A DNA stretch of 64,000 nt, from the NCBI GenBank assembly GCA_902612965.1, contig CACMFN010000001.1:192001-256000 (forward strand). Reading direction: 5' to 3'. Position 1 is the first letter of the stretch; each line of letters starts with the position of its first letter. Positions 8,655-17,945 of this stretch are shown here, piece by piece. Made by a program: the position numbers and the translations under genes. Origin of the DNA: an uncultured SAR116 cluster alpha proteobacterium. GTDB lineage: Bacteria > Pseudomonadota > Alphaproteobacteria > Puniceispirillales > GCA-002684695. A model generated the notes under the pieces. That model searched no databases and was not told where the DNA came from. It saw only the letters and a list, made by a program, of their open reading frames with translations.

Positions 8655-9524
8655 ATGCAACAAAATAATTTTTTAAATAATGCTTTTTTGCATCATTTAT
8701 CAATTCAATGTGCTGATCCTAAATCTCTTTCTTCATTTTACTCGGAAACATTAGGAATGAAGTCTAAGCAAATTCATCACCAAGAAAAAATAAAGTGGTT
8801 GTGCTTTGGGAATGACAGGCGAATAATTTTTTCCCCTGGTAAAAAGAAAAATTTGGATTTTGCAGCATTTTCTTTAAAAGACGAAAACAGCTTAATGAAT
8901 TTTAAGAATATATTGATTAACAATAAAGTATCTATCTCAGAGTATGAAACACCATTTTTTATGAAAGGTTCTTTTGGTGTAAAAGATCCAGATAATAACC
9001 TGATTATTTTTGGTATAACTGAAAAAAACAAAGGTATAGCATTGTCTTCAACATATTCAGATAATATATATGGCCCCCTGCAGCATCTGACATTTAAGTC
9101 TAAGGACGTTGAAAGATTTGAAAAATTTTATAGTGAAAAATTAGGTTTTTTTGTCTCAGATCGTGTATTGAAAGACAATGGAGAGCTTGCTACTAGTTTT
9201 TTAACTTCAAACCATGAGCATCATACAATTGCTTGCTTTAAAGCCGATGTTGAAGAAATAGATCATCATAGTTATGAAACTGGTGAATGGCATAGAATAA
9301 AAGATTGGTGTGATAGATTTGAGAAAAAGGGTATTCAACTTAAATGGGGCCCTGGAAGGCATGGTCCTGGAAATAATCTTTTTATTTTCATTGAGGACCC
9401 AGAGACAAATTGGATTGAAATTTCTGCTGAGCTAGAAGTTCTTCATAACAGAGAAGTGAAAATTTGGAAACATGAACCCAAGACCCTAAATTTATGGGGA
9501 CCACATTCAATAATGAGGTCATAA
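8655..9524 (+). CDS. VOC family extradiol dioxygenase, second copy
   Basis: A 289-residue two-domain VOC protein with an intact predicted iron site: H144 (L-Q-H-L-T-F), H204 or H205 (I-D-H-H-S-Y) and E255 (W-I-E-I-S), with H236 in G-R-H-G-P-G as the likely acid-base residue. It is closer in pattern to homoprotocatechuate/catechol 2,3-dioxygenases than to the BphC-like gene 23 bases upstream. Two different extradiol enzymes in tandem suggest either two ring substrates or that one member acts on a product of the other. It is translated just before a FAH-family hydrolase whose AAGGAG site lies right after this gene's stop. Confidence 0.86.
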   Translation: MQQNNFLNNAFLHHLSIQCADPKSLSSFYSETLGMKSKQIHHQEKIKWLCFGNDRRIIFSPGKKKNLDFAAFSLKDENSLMNFKNILINNKVSISEYETPFFMKGSFGVKDPDNNLIIFGITEKNKGIALSSTYSDNIYGPLQHLTFKSKDVERFEKFYSEKLGFFVSDRVLKDNGELATSFLTSNHEHHTIACFKADVEEIDHHSYETGEWHRIKDWCDRFEKKGIQLKWGPGRHGPGNNLFIFIEDPETNWIEISAELEVLHNREVKIWKHEPKTLNLWGPHSIMRS

Positions 9525-9539
9525 AAAGGAGTATTATTA

Positions 9540-10409
9540 ATGAAATATGTAAGTTTTTTAAATAACAAAAAAGAAAGTTTTGGAATTCTTTTAGACCAGA
9601 AAATAGTAGATTTAACAATGCATTATGAGCAGTATAGGCAAGGTATGGAGTGGATACCATGTCTTAAATCTGCTATTCAGGATAATAAAATTAACGATTT
9701 AAATAATTTAGATTTAAATGGACTGCCAGAAGTCAATTTAAATGATGTAAAGCTGTTACCAGTAATACCAAATCCAGGTAAAATTTTTTGTATAGGTCTC
9801 AACTATGAAAATCATAGAGCTGAAACTAAAAGGCCAGAAAGTCAAAACCCTACTATATTTACAAGATTTGCTGAATCACAAACAGGTCATGGAGATAGTA
9901 TAATTTGTCCTAAAGTATCTGATAAATTAGATTATGAGGGTGAAATGGCTATTATAATTGGTAAGGCTGGTAGGTATATTGAAGAAACGAATGCTATGGA
10001 CCATGTTGCTGGATACGCTTGTTATAATGACGCCACAGTTCGAGATTGGCAAAAACACACTTCTCAATTTATACCAGGTAAGAATTTTCATAAGACTGGT
10101 GGCTTTGGCCCTTATATGCTTTCGGCAGATGAGGTGTCTAACTATAAAGAAATGAAAATTCAAACAAGATTAAATGGTGAAATCATGCAAGATGCATCTT
10201 TGAGTGATTTGATTTTTCCAATTGAAAAATTAATCAATTATTGCTCAACATTTATTGAGTTATCGCCTGGTGATGTGATTGTAACAGGAACCCCCGGGGG
10301 TGTTGGAGATCGACGTGATCCTCCTGTCTACATGAAAGATGGCGATGTTATTGAAATTGAAATTTCACATTTAGGCGTGTTAAAAAATATAGTCCACAAA
10401 GAAAACTAG
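9540..10409 (+). CDS. Fumarylacetoacetate hydrolase (FAH) family protein
   Basis: A 289-residue FAH-fold protein, placed 15 bases after the VOC dioxygenase and preceded by a clear AAGGAG. Metal ligands are visible in D-Y-E-G-E-M (E and E) and Y-N-D-A-T-V-R-D (D), after the family opener F-C-I-G-L-N-Y. Members hydrolyse C-C bonds of acylpyruvates or act as isomerases and decarboxylases of meta-cleavage products, in the cytoplasm with Mg(II) or Mn(II). Directly after two extradiol dioxygenases, processing of their ring-opened product is the obvious role. The close family resemblance to the HpaG gene at 47851 shows the island carries two parallel lower pathways. Confidence 0.9.
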   Translation: MKYVSFLNNKKESFGILLDQKIVDLTMHYEQYRQGMEWIPCLKSAIQDNKINDLNNLDLNGLPEVNLNDVKLLPVIPNPGKIFCIGLNYENHRAETKRPESQNPTIFTRFAESQTGHGDSIICPKVSDKLDYEGEMAIIIGKAGRYIEETNAMDHVAGYACYNDATVRDWQKHTSQFIPGKNFHKTGGFGPYMLSADEVSNYKEMKIQTRLNGEIMQDASLSDLIFPIEKLINYCSTFIELSPGDVIVTGTPGGVGDRRDPPVYMKDGDVIEIEISHLGVLKNIVHKEN

Positions 10410-10451
10410 ATTATATAATTGTTAAATAAAAATATTATTTTGAGATGAAGA

Positions 10452-13400
10452 ATGAATAAGATTAAATTTTCTATAATTTTATTAGGCTTGAGATTGTTAC
10501 TATGGTGGCAATCAATAGTTCACAAAAAATTTAAAACACATCTTGCAGAAAAAAACTTTACTGCTCAAATTCAAGTAAAAGATAAATCTGTTGGTAGATG
10601 GATAACTTTTAATAACGGAAATATAATCTCATCTTCTGGTTTTCATAAAAAGCCTGAAGTTGTTCTCTCTTTTAAAAACCCTGATGTTGCCGTTACATTA
10701 ATGATGCCATTGGTAATGGCTTTTCTATTTAAAAAATCTATTAATCAACTGGATCAAATTAATGCTCTTAAAGACTTTAACCTTACCCTCGATGGTCCAG
10801 ATGAATTTACTCTTTGGTTCACACAAACATTGATGAAAACCCAGACTAATGGTTTAAAACATGGTGTTGAGGTAGGTGATGGGGTTCAACGATTTACCAA
10901 TATGACTAATGGTGGTCCAGTTTTTATCTATGTAAAGAATGATAAAATAATTAGAATAACTCCAATTGAGTTTGATGATAGTGACCCAGACACTTGGTCA
11001 ATTAGTGCAAGAGGCAAGACCTTTAAGCCCCCTAGAAAAACTACTTTAGCTCCACATGGTATGAACTGGAAGTCAATGGTTTACTCGCCAGATCGTCTTC
11101 TGTACCCAATGAAAAGAGTTGATTTTAATCCTAATGGGAAAAGAAATCAGAAAAATAGAGGTGTTTCTGGCTATGAGAGAATATCATGGGAGGAAGCTTT
11201 AGATATTGTTACTAATGAAATTAAGAGAGTAAAGAAAGAGCATGGCCCTGGTGCAATTGTAAATAGCCATGGTTCACACCATACATGGGGAAATGTAGGT
11301 TATTATTTAAGTGCAAACTTTAAATTTATTAATGCACTTGGTATGTCTCGTGTTCACCATAACCCTGATAGTTGGGAAGGATGGTACTGGGGAGCAGCTC
11401 ACCATTGGGGTGGTTCGTTAAGGGTCGGTCAATCTGAAACTTACGGCACAGTTGAAGATTTATTGAAAGAAGCTGAAATGGTTGTTTTTTGGGCCAGCAA
11501 CCCTGAAGGCACAAGTGGTGCTTATGGATCTTTTGAAGGCACAATTAGAAGAAAATGGTTAAAAGAATTGGATATTGATATTGTTCATGTCGATCCATTT
11601 TATAATGACAGTTGTCAATTTTTAGGTGGCAAATGGCTTCCAACCAAACCGACTTCATCTCCAGCACTTGCTATGGCAATTGCTTATGTGTGGATAAAAG
11701 AAAATCTTTACGATAAAGATTTTGTAAAAAACAGAACTGTAGGTTTTGATAAATGGAAAGATTATATTTTAGGTAAAGATGACAAAGTAGAAAAAACTCC
11801 CGAGTGGGCAGCTAAAGAAACAGGATTATCTGCTAAAGATATTAGAGCTTTGGCAAGGAAATGGGGTAACAAAAAAGTATATCTAGCAGCAGGTGGCTGG
11901 GGCAATGGTCACGGTGGTGCGTGTAGAAACCAAACAGGCATCCAATGGGCTAGATCTTTGGTATGCTTAATAGCAATGCAAGGCATTGGTAAGCCTGGCG
12001 TTAATATGGGTAATTTACAATGGGGAACACCAGTAGATAATAATTTTTATTTTCCTGGCTATGCTGAAGGAGGAATTTCAGGTGACCTACATCATACAGC
12101 AATGTCAGTTGAATTGTTTCAAAGAATGCCTCAATTACCAAGTATGAATACTGTTGAGCAGTCAATTCCAAGACTGTGGTTGCCGGAAGCGATCATTAAT
12201 GGGAAAGCTGAAGGATATGTGTGGGATGGAAAATCTATAGAAGCGCAATTCAATAAAGTAACATACCCTAAACCAGGTTATTCTCCTGTTAAAATGCTTT
12301 ACAAATATGGTGGATCGATGTTTGGCACAATGCCAGATTCAAATAGGCACATTAAAATGTATCAATCTGAAAACCTAGAATTTGTTGTAAATCAGTCTAT
12401 TTGGATGGAGGGAGAAACCAAATATTCCGACCTAATTCTGCCAGCTTGTACAAATTTTGAAAGAGAAGATATAAGTGAATGGGCAGCTTTGGGTGGTTAC
12501 GCTCATCATGGACAAACACAACTAAATAACAGAGTGGCTGTTTTTCAACATAAGGCTATCGAGCCTTTAGGTGAATCAAAGTCTGATTATAAGATTTTTT
12601 CAATGATTTGCGAGAGACTTGGTTTAAGCGCATATTTTACAGAAGGTATTTCTGAAATTGATTGGGTAAGAAGGATTTTTGACTCTTCAGACTTGCCAAA
12701 AATTATAAGTTGGGAAGAATTTGTGAAAAAAGGCTATGCTGTAATACCACCAAATAAAAAAGAGTTAAGAGATCCATTGTCTTGGAATTGGTATTATGAG
12801 AATAGAAAAAAAGATGTGCCTGAGCCGATGCCTCTTCCATCTGATTATAAAGATGAGTATCTAAAAGGGATTCAGACACAATCTGGTAAGATTGAATTTG
12901 AAGCTTCTAGTTTGAAACGCTTTGATGCAGAGGATCCCGAGAGGCCGCCTATTGTTAAATATGACCCAGCATTTAAAGTAAATAAAAACTCTAAATTCCC
13001 GATAATGATGTTAACTCCACATCCAAGGTTTTCTTTTCACACCCAAGGCGATGCAAAAGATACATTCATCAACGACATTTCTGATCATAGAGTTCGTGTG
13101 GATGGATATGATTATTGGGTAATTAGGATAAATAGTCGTGATGCTGAAAAAAGAAAAATCAAAAATAATGATTTAGTTAAAGTATTTAATGATCAAGGAG
13201 CTGTAATATGTGCTGCTCAAGTAACAGATAGAATAATGGAGGGCTCTGCTCATGGATATGAATCATGTGCTAAATATGATCCCCTTGGAAAACCTGGAGA
13301 GTCTGTTGACAGAGGAGGTATGTTAAATCTACTTACTCCTAAGAAAAGTCAAATTAAAAAAGCACATTCAATGGGTAATAGTACTGCTTTAGTGGAGCTA

Positions 13401-13469
13401 GAACTTTGGGATAAAAAAGAGTTAAAAAATATTAAATCTCAACAGAAAATTTTAAAAGCAGCAGAATAG
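10452..13469 (+). CDS. Molybdopterin enzyme, transhydroxylase-type large subunit with extra N-terminal SCP2-like domain
   Basis: A 1005-residue member of the DMSO-reductase family (bis-MGD). Residues about 133-1005 match the Pelobacter pyrogallol-phloroglucinol transhydroxylase alpha subunit in length (about 873 against 875). They also match in active-site layout: D306-S307-W308 correspond to its D174-S175-W176 (Ser as Mo ligand), with H276 and Y284 at the same offsets as H144 and Y152, and Y537 near its Y404; reference numbers are recalled, not looked up. There is no N-terminal Fe-S motif and no Tat signal, as in that enzyme. The first 130 residues are extra: a hydrophobic start (residues 6-20), then a compact region resembling an SCP2 lipid-binding domain. 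The Fe-S subunit follows 15 bases later. Transfer or insertion of a phenolic hydroxyl (pyrogallol, phloroglucinol, resorcinol or hydroxyquinol chemistry) is likely; the precise reaction is open. Confidence 0.88.
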   Translation: MNKIKFSIILLGLRLLLWWQSIVHKKFKTHLAEKNFTAQIQVKDKSVGRWITFNNGNIISSSGFHKKPEVVLSFKNPDVAVTLMMPLVMAFLFKKSINQLDQINALKDFNLTLDGPDEFTLWFTQTLMKTQTNGLKHGVEVGDGVQRFTNMTNGGPVFIYVKNDKIIRITPIEFDDSDPDTWSISARGKTFKPPRKTTLAPHGMNWKSMVYSPDRLLYPMKRVDFNPNGKRNQKNRGVSGYERISWEEALDIVTNEIKRVKKEHGPGAIVNSHGSHHTWGNVGYYLSANFKFINALGMSRVHHNPDSWEGWYWGAAHHWGGSLRVGQSETYGTVEDLLKEAEMVVFWASNPEGTSGAYGSFEGTIRRKWLKELDIDIVHVDPFYNDSCQFLGGKWLPTKPTSSPALAMAIAYVWIKENLYDKDFVKNRTVGFDKWKDYILGKDDKVEKTPEWAAKETGLSAKDIRALARKWGNKKVYLAAGGWGNGHGGACRNQTGIQWARSLVCLIAMQGIGKPGVNMGNLQWGTPVDNNFYFPGYAEGGISGDLHHTAMSVELFQRMPQLPSMNTVEQSIPRLWLPEAIINGKAEGYVWDGKSIEAQFNKVTYPKPGYSPVKMLYKYGGSMFGTMPDSNRHIKMYQSENLEFVVNQSIWMEGETKYSDLILPACTNFEREDISEWAALGGYAHHGQTQLNNRVAVFQHKAIEPLGESKSDYKIFSMICERLGLSAYFTEGISEIDWVRRIFDSSDLPKIISWEEFVKKGYAVIPPNKKELRDPLSWNWYYENRKKDVPEPMPLPSDYKDEYLKGIQTQSGKIEFEASSLKRFDAEDPERPPIVKYDPAFKVNKNSKFPIMMLTPHPRFSFHTQGDAKDTFINDISDHRVRVDGYDYWVIRINSRDAEKRKIKNNDLVKVFNDQGAVICAAQVTDRIMEGSAHGYESCAKYDPLGKPGESVDRGGMLNLLTPKKSQIKKAHSMGNSTALVELELWDKKELKNIKSQQKILKAAE

Positions 13470-13484
13470 ACTTAGGTAAAATAA

Positions 13485-14321
13485 ATGAAAAAATGGAATT
13501 TAATAATAGATGTTGATAACTGTACTAATTGTAATATGTGTACTTTAGCGTCTAAAGATGAGCACGTTGGCAATGCCTTTTCTGGATATTCTGCAGAAAT
13601 GCCAAAAAGGGGTGCTGAGTGGATAAAAATTGAAAAAAAGGAACGTGGTCAAACTCCGATGATAGATATCGGTTATATTCCCACAATGTGCCAGCACTGT
13701 GATGATGCACCATGTATGAAAGTTGCTAAGAATAATGCTATTACAAAAAGAAATGACGGCATTATTATTATTGACCCTGAAAAGTCTAAAGGTCAAAAGC
13801 AGATTGTTGATAGTTGTCCTCATGGATCAATTTCTTGGAATGAGGAACTCAAAATACCTCAAATATGGTTCTTTGATGCGCATCTTCTCGATAAAGGATG
13901 GAAAGAACCAAGAGCAGTATCAGTATGTGCCACTGATGCCATGAAATCTCTAAAAGTTGATGATAGAGAAATGCAAAAAATTGTTCAAAAAGAAAAGTTA
14001 GAAATATTAAATCCGGAATATAATACAAGTCCGAGAGTTTATTATAAAAACTTATTTAGATACAACAAATGTTTTATTGGTGGAAGTGTAGCAACAATTA
14101 AAAATAAAATAGAAGATTGTATCTCTGGCGCAAATGTTAAGTTATGCAAAAATAGTCAAACAATTAATGAGTTGCAAACTGATGATTTTGGCGATTTTAA
14201 ATTTGATAAGTTACCTGCTAATAGTGGTGAATATGAAATTGAGATAGAATATAAATCTATTAAAAAGTCTATCAAATTAAACTTAAATGACAGTCTATTT
14301 TTAGGTAATATTTATATATAA
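13485..14321 (+). CDS. Transhydroxylase-type small subunit, Fe-S protein with C-terminal beta-domain
   Basis: A 278-residue partner of the molybdenum subunit. Two ferredoxin-like halves (1-150) precede an alpha-rich linker and a C-terminal beta-sandwich (about 195-278; G-D-F-K-F-D-K-L-P is typical of transthyretin-like or Cna-B domains), the architecture known for transhydroxylase beta. Only eight cysteines sit in the ferredoxin part: C13, C16, C19 with C148, and C69, C72, C77 with C111, enough for two [4Fe-4S] clusters. Ligands for the other two sites of the DmsB plan are gone together (S23 with W128, D131 and A144; A81 with the missing third motif). The K-D-E-H-V-G-N segment after S23 supports the family call. 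The loss looks coherent, not like random decay. Confidence 0.88.
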   Translation: MKKWNLIIDVDNCTNCNMCTLASKDEHVGNAFSGYSAEMPKRGAEWIKIEKKERGQTPMIDIGYIPTMCQHCDDAPCMKVAKNNAITKRNDGIIIIDPEKSKGQKQIVDSCPHGSISWNEELKIPQIWFFDAHLLDKGWKEPRAVSVCATDAMKSLKVDDREMQKIVQKEKLEILNPEYNTSPRVYYKNLFRYNKCFIGGSVATIKNKIEDCISGANVKLCKNSQTINELQTDDFGDFKFDKLPANSGEYEIEIEYKSIKKSIKLNLNDSLFLGNIYI

Positions 14322-14335
14322 GAGATAATATACCT

Positions 14336-14368
14336 AGCCTTAATTAAGCTACAAGGCTTTTATTTATT
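14336..14368 (+). terminator. Hairpin followed by T-rich tract after the transhydroxylase genes
   Basis: AGCCTT (14336-14341) pairs with AAGGCT (14353-14358) across an 11-base loop and is followed by TTTTATTTATT. It begins 15 bases after the small-subunit stop codon and 48 bases before the next ribosome binding site. It probably gives partial termination that separates the dioxygenase/transhydroxylase part of the operon from the aminotransferase/pobA/MetE part. Confidence 0.55.
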
Positions 14369-14405
14369 AAGTTTAAAATGTTTATTTAAAAAATTTGGAG
14401 AGTTT

Positions 14406-15641
14406 ATGGAACAATTAGATCTAAATTTTGTAAGATCTCATTTCCCAGCATTCTCGGAAGAGAAGTTGAAAGACAAAGCTTTTTTTGAAAATGCTGGTGG
14501 ATCATATATGTGTCAGCAGGTTATAGAAAGATTTGATCGTTACTTTAAACAAAGAAAAGTTCAGCCTTATGGGTTTTATGAAGCTTCAGCTCTTGCTGGT
14601 GAAGAGATGGATAGTGCACGGGCAAGAATGGCTGAGTATTTAAATGTAAATACTGATGAAGTTTTGTTTGGGCCTTCAACTTCTCAAAATACATATGTAT
14701 TAGCTCAAAGTTTCTTAGAAAACATGAATGAAAGTGATGAAATAATAGTGTCAGATCAAGAGCATGAAGCAAATGCTGGTGCATGGCATAGAATGTCAAA
14801 AAGGGGCATAAAAGTAAAAGTATGGCAAATTGAAACTGATACAGGAACCTTAACTATTAAAGATTTGGAGAAACTTATAACTCCAAAAACTAAATTTATA
14901 GCAGTTACACATTGTTCAAATATTGTTGGTGAAATCAATGAAATTAGAGAAATTTCTAAAATTGCTCAAAAAAATGGAAGTTTATTAATTGTAGATGGGG
15001 TGTCTTATTGCCCTCATGGATTGCCAGATGTTAATGAGTTAGGCGCAGACATATATTTCTTTTCAGCGTACAAAACTTACGGACCTCATCAAGGAGTTAT
15101 GGTTATTCGTCAAAAGGCAAAACAGGCTTTAACTAATCAGTCTCATTTTTTTAATTCTAAATACTCAGATAAGTTTATGGTTCCAGCAGGTCCTGATCAT
15201 GCTCAAGTTGCAGCTTGCAATGGGATTATTGATTACTTTGATGCAGTTTATGAACACCACTTACAAGAAAATGGTGAACATAATAAGCATAAAAAACCTA
15301 AAATTGTAGCTAAACTATTTAGGGAGCATGAAATAAAACTTCTTAAACCTTTGTTGGATTATTTTCGCGGAAATGAAAAAACTAGATTGCTGGGCCCTGG
15401 TGATAATGTTTTGAGAGCACCAACAGTTGCATTTACTGTTAAAAATAAAAATAGTAGTGAGATTGCTAATCAATTAAATGAATACAATATTATGGCAGGA
15501 GCAGGTGATTTTTATGCTGTAAGACCACTTAAAGCACTTGGAATAAATCCTGAAGATGGTGTGGTTAGACTTTCATTTGTCCATTACACTTCAATGGAAG
15601 AAATAAACATGCTTTTAAATGCTCTTGAAGAAATCATATAA
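14406..15641 (+). CDS. Class V aminotransferase-fold PLP enzyme
   Basis: A 411-residue PLP enzyme of the NifS/isopenicillin-N-epimerase-like group. The Schiff-base lysine is K223 (S-A-Y-K-T-Y-G-P-H), the PLP-ring Asp is D197 (V-D-G-V-S-Y) and the stacking His is H120 (Q-E-H-E-A-N). It has no cysteine-desulfurase active-site loop that I can recognise, so sulfur transfer is not supported. It starts after the hairpin at 14336 with a GGAG site and is followed by pobA. A second, different class V enzyme sits at the end of the Hpa operon (49528). In each case a MetE-core methyltransferase is in the same operon, which hints at a shared step. The actual substrate is unknown. Confidence 0.86.
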   Translation: MEQLDLNFVRSHFPAFSEEKLKDKAFFENAGGSYMCQQVIERFDRYFKQRKVQPYGFYEASALAGEEMDSARARMAEYLNVNTDEVLFGPSTSQNTYVLAQSFLENMNESDEIIVSDQEHEANAGAWHRMSKRGIKVKVWQIETDTGTLTIKDLEKLITPKTKFIAVTHCSNIVGEINEIREISKIAQKNGSLLIVDGVSYCPHGLPDVNELGADIYFFSAYKTYGPHQGVMVIRQKAKQALTNQSHFFNSKYSDKFMVPAGPDHAQVAACNGIIDYFDAVYEHHLQENGEHNKHKKPKIVAKLFREHEIKLLKPLLDYFRGNEKTRLLGPGDNVLRAPTVAFTVKNKNSSEIANQLNEYNIMAGAGDFYAVRPLKALGINPEDGVVRLSFVHYTSMEEINMLLNALEEII

Positions 15642-15659
15642 TTAGGATTTGAAGCTAAT

Positions 15660-16832
15660 ATGCATAACCAAGTCGTGATCATAGGTGGGGGACCATCAGG
15701 AACACTTTTAGCCCTAATACTTGCTAAAGCAAATATCGATGTTTTAGTTCTTGAAAGAATGACTAAGGAGTATGTCCTTTCACGTATAAGGGCGGGTGTT
15801 TTGGAATGGAACACAGTCGACATGTTAATGAAAAATGGAGTTGGGAAAAGAATGAGTGCTGAAGGTCAAGTTCATGAGGGGACCTTCCTATCTTCTTCAA
15901 ACAAGCAATTTAGAATAGACTTTAAGAATACTATTAACAAGCAAGTTATGGTGTATGGACAGACAGAAGTCACTTTTGATCTATATAAAGAATTAGAAAA
16001 ACATAAAGTTAAGATTATTCACGAAGTCGATGATGTTGAAATTAAAGATCTTACTAAAGAAACGTCTTTTGTTTCTTTTAAAGATAAAGATGGAAAGCCA
16101 AATATAGTTAAATCTAAATTTATTATTGGTTGTGATGGTTTTCATGGTGTTAGCAGAAGTCATATTCCAAAAAATAAATTAAAAATTTTTGAAAAAGTAT
16201 ATCCATTTGGATGGTTGGGTGTACTCTCAGAAACACCTCCTGTTAGTCATGAGCTAATTTATGCAAATCATTCAAGGGGCTTCGCACTTGCATCTATGAG
16301 AAATGAAAACCTATCTAGATATTACATTCAGGTCCCTAATTCAGATAAAATAGAAAACTGGTCAGATGATAATTTTTGGGAAGAGTTAAAGTTAAGACTT
16401 CCAACTGAAGCTTCTGATACTTTAATTACAGGTCCTTCTATTGAAAAGTCAATTGCTCCATTAAGAAGTTTTGTTTCTGAGCCTATGAGATGGGGTAATT
16501 TATTCCTTGCTGGTGATGCTTCGCATATCGTTCCTCCTACAGGCGCTAAGGGTTTGAATTTGGCTGTTTCAGATATTTATTATTTATCGGAAGGATTAAT
16601 TACATTTTTTAAAAATAATGATGATCACTTGTTAAACACTTATTCTGAAAAAGCTTTGTTGAGAGTTTGGAAGGGAATACGCTTTAGTTGGTGGATGACT
16701 ACATTAATGCATAATTTTCCGAATCAAGATGAATTTGATAGGAAAATTCAACTAGCAGAGTTAGAATACTTATCAAATTCTATCGAAGCGCAAAAATCTT
16801 TTTCAGAAAATTATGTAGGTCTTCCATATTAA
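15660..16832 (+). CDS. pobA: 4-hydroxybenzoate 3-monooxygenase
   Basis: An FAD- and NAD(P)H-dependent hydroxylase that makes protocatechuate from 4-hydroxybenzoate. Residue numbers coincide with the well-known Pseudomonas enzyme along the whole chain: GxGxxG at 9-14, R-I-R-A-G-V-L-E at 42-49, substrate-binding Y201, S212, R214 and Y222, R220, D286 in G-D-A-S-H, P293, and Y385 in E-N-Y-V-G. All the contacts for the carboxylate and the phenol are therefore present. It lies 18 bases after a class V aminotransferase-fold gene. No type II protocatechuate 4,5-dioxygenase is visible in the window, so the product may go to one of the VOC dioxygenases or elsewhere in the genome. Confidence 0.96.
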   Translation: MHNQVVIIGGGPSGTLLALILAKANIDVLVLERMTKEYVLSRIRAGVLEWNTVDMLMKNGVGKRMSAEGQVHEGTFLSSSNKQFRIDFKNTINKQVMVYGQTEVTFDLYKELEKHKVKIIHEVDDVEIKDLTKETSFVSFKDKDGKPNIVKSKFIIGCDGFHGVSRSHIPKNKLKIFEKVYPFGWLGVLSETPPVSHELIYANHSRGFALASMRNENLSRYYIQVPNSDKIENWSDDNFWEELKLRLPTEASDTLITGPSIEKSIAPLRSFVSEPMRWGNLFLAGDASHIVPPTGAKGLNLAVSDIYYLSEGLITFFKNNDDHLLNTYSEKALLRVWKGIRFSWWMTTLMHNFPNQDEFDRKIQLAELEYLSNSIEAQKSFSENYVGLPY

Positions 16833-16871
16833 TTCTGTTATTTTTTTTTATATTTAACGTAAAATGTTAAT

Positions 16872-17945
16872 ATGAATAAAAACAAGATTTTAACTACTAC
16901 TATTGGATCTTTCCCCAAGCCTGATTACTTGCCAATTATGGATTGGTTTGACTCAGCTAGAGGTGAAGATGGTATGAATACCGTTAAAACAACTATCGAA
17001 TATACAAAATATCATAATAAAAAAAACGTATCTGATGAGTTGCTGTTTAAACGTGCAGCAAATGAGGTAATTAATATTCAAATTGATGCAGGTATTGATG
17101 TTCCAACAGATGGTGAAATAAGAAGAGAGAATTATATTCATTATCATTGTAGATACCTGGATGGATTTGACTTCAATAATTTAGAACACAGGGTTTTAAG
17201 AGATGGGGCATATGAAACAAGTCTTCCAGCAATTAGAAAAAAAATTTCACATTCAGGAAAGTTTTATTCATCTAATGATTTTATTTCTGCGCAGTCATTT
17301 TCAAAAAATCCAATTAAATTTACAATTCCTGGTCCATTAACAATAATGGATACTACGGCAGATTGTTTTTACGATGATAGGAAAAAATTGAACTACGATT
17401 TAGCAGATACTGTTAATAAGGAAATTTTAAATTTAGTAGATAAAGGTTGTAAATACATTCAAATAGATGAGCCTCTTTTTGCTCGTCAAGTGGAGGATGC
17501 TTTGTCTTTTGGAATTGAAGGAGTTGAGAGGTGTCTGCATAAAGTCCCTAAAGATGTAAATAAAATAATACATATTTGTTGTGGATATACTGATCATCTA
17601 GATGATGAAAATTACAAGAAAGCAGATCCAGAATCTTATTTTTCTCTTTCGGGAGAATTAAATAGTATGGGGATAGACCAAATATCTATTGAAGACGCTC
17701 ATTTCAGAAATGATTTAAGATTATTAGAAAAATTTCCAGATAAAAAAATTATCTTTGGTGCAATCAATGTTACCAAAAGTCGTCTTGAAACAATTGATGA
17801 AATTAGAGAAAGAATTTCTGAAGTTTTAAATTTTATTGAAAGAGATAGACTAATTATTTCACCAGATTGTGGGATGGGATTATTCAGCTTAGACTTAGCT
17901 AAGAAAAAACTTAAAGTAATGTGTGATGCAGTTAAATCAATTTAA
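16872..17945 (+). CDS. MetE C-terminal-domain (core) methyltransferase family protein
   Basis: A 357-residue protein matching only the catalytic half of cobalamin-independent methionine synthase; the N-terminal half of full MetE is absent. Visible family features are I-G-S-F-P-K-P at the start, T-D-G-E, I-P-G-P, Q-I-D-E-P-L and a zinc set made of H-I-C-C-G-Y, the Glu of S-I-E-D-A-H and the Cys of S-P-D-C-G-M-G. Core enzymes move a methyl group to a thiol acceptor, and the donor varies. Its place as last gene of the aromatic operon suggests it may collect methyl groups removed from a methoxylated or methyl-sulfur substrate. It overlaps the convergent DddQ-like gene by nine bases. A second paralogue starts the Hpa operon. 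Confidence 0.87.
   Translation: MNKNKILTTTIGSFPKPDYLPIMDWFDSARGEDGMNTVKTTIEYTKYHNKKNVSDELLFKRAANEVINIQIDAGIDVPTDGEIRRENYIHYHCRYLDGFDFNNLEHRVLRDGAYETSLPAIRKKISHSGKFYSSNDFISAQSFSKNPIKFTIPGPLTIMDTTADCFYDDRKKLNYDLADTVNKEILNLVDKGCKYIQIDEPLFARQVEDALSFGIEGVERCLHKVPKDVNKIIHICCGYTDHLDDENYKKADPESYFSLSGELNSMGIDQISIEDAHFRNDLRLLEKFPDKKIIFGAINVTKSRLETIDEIRERISEVLNFIERDRLIISPDCGMGLFSLDLAKKKLKVMCDAVKSI

Noticed and set aside
14406-15641. Cysteine desulfurase (IscS/SufS)
   Set aside because: The PLP lysine motif and length fit class V, but the active-site Cys loop is not recognisable and no iron-sulfur assembly genes are adjacent.
16872-17945. Complete cobalamin-independent methionine synthase
   Set aside because: Only the catalytic C-terminal half is encoded; full MetE is about twice as long. 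The same holds for 43059-44168.
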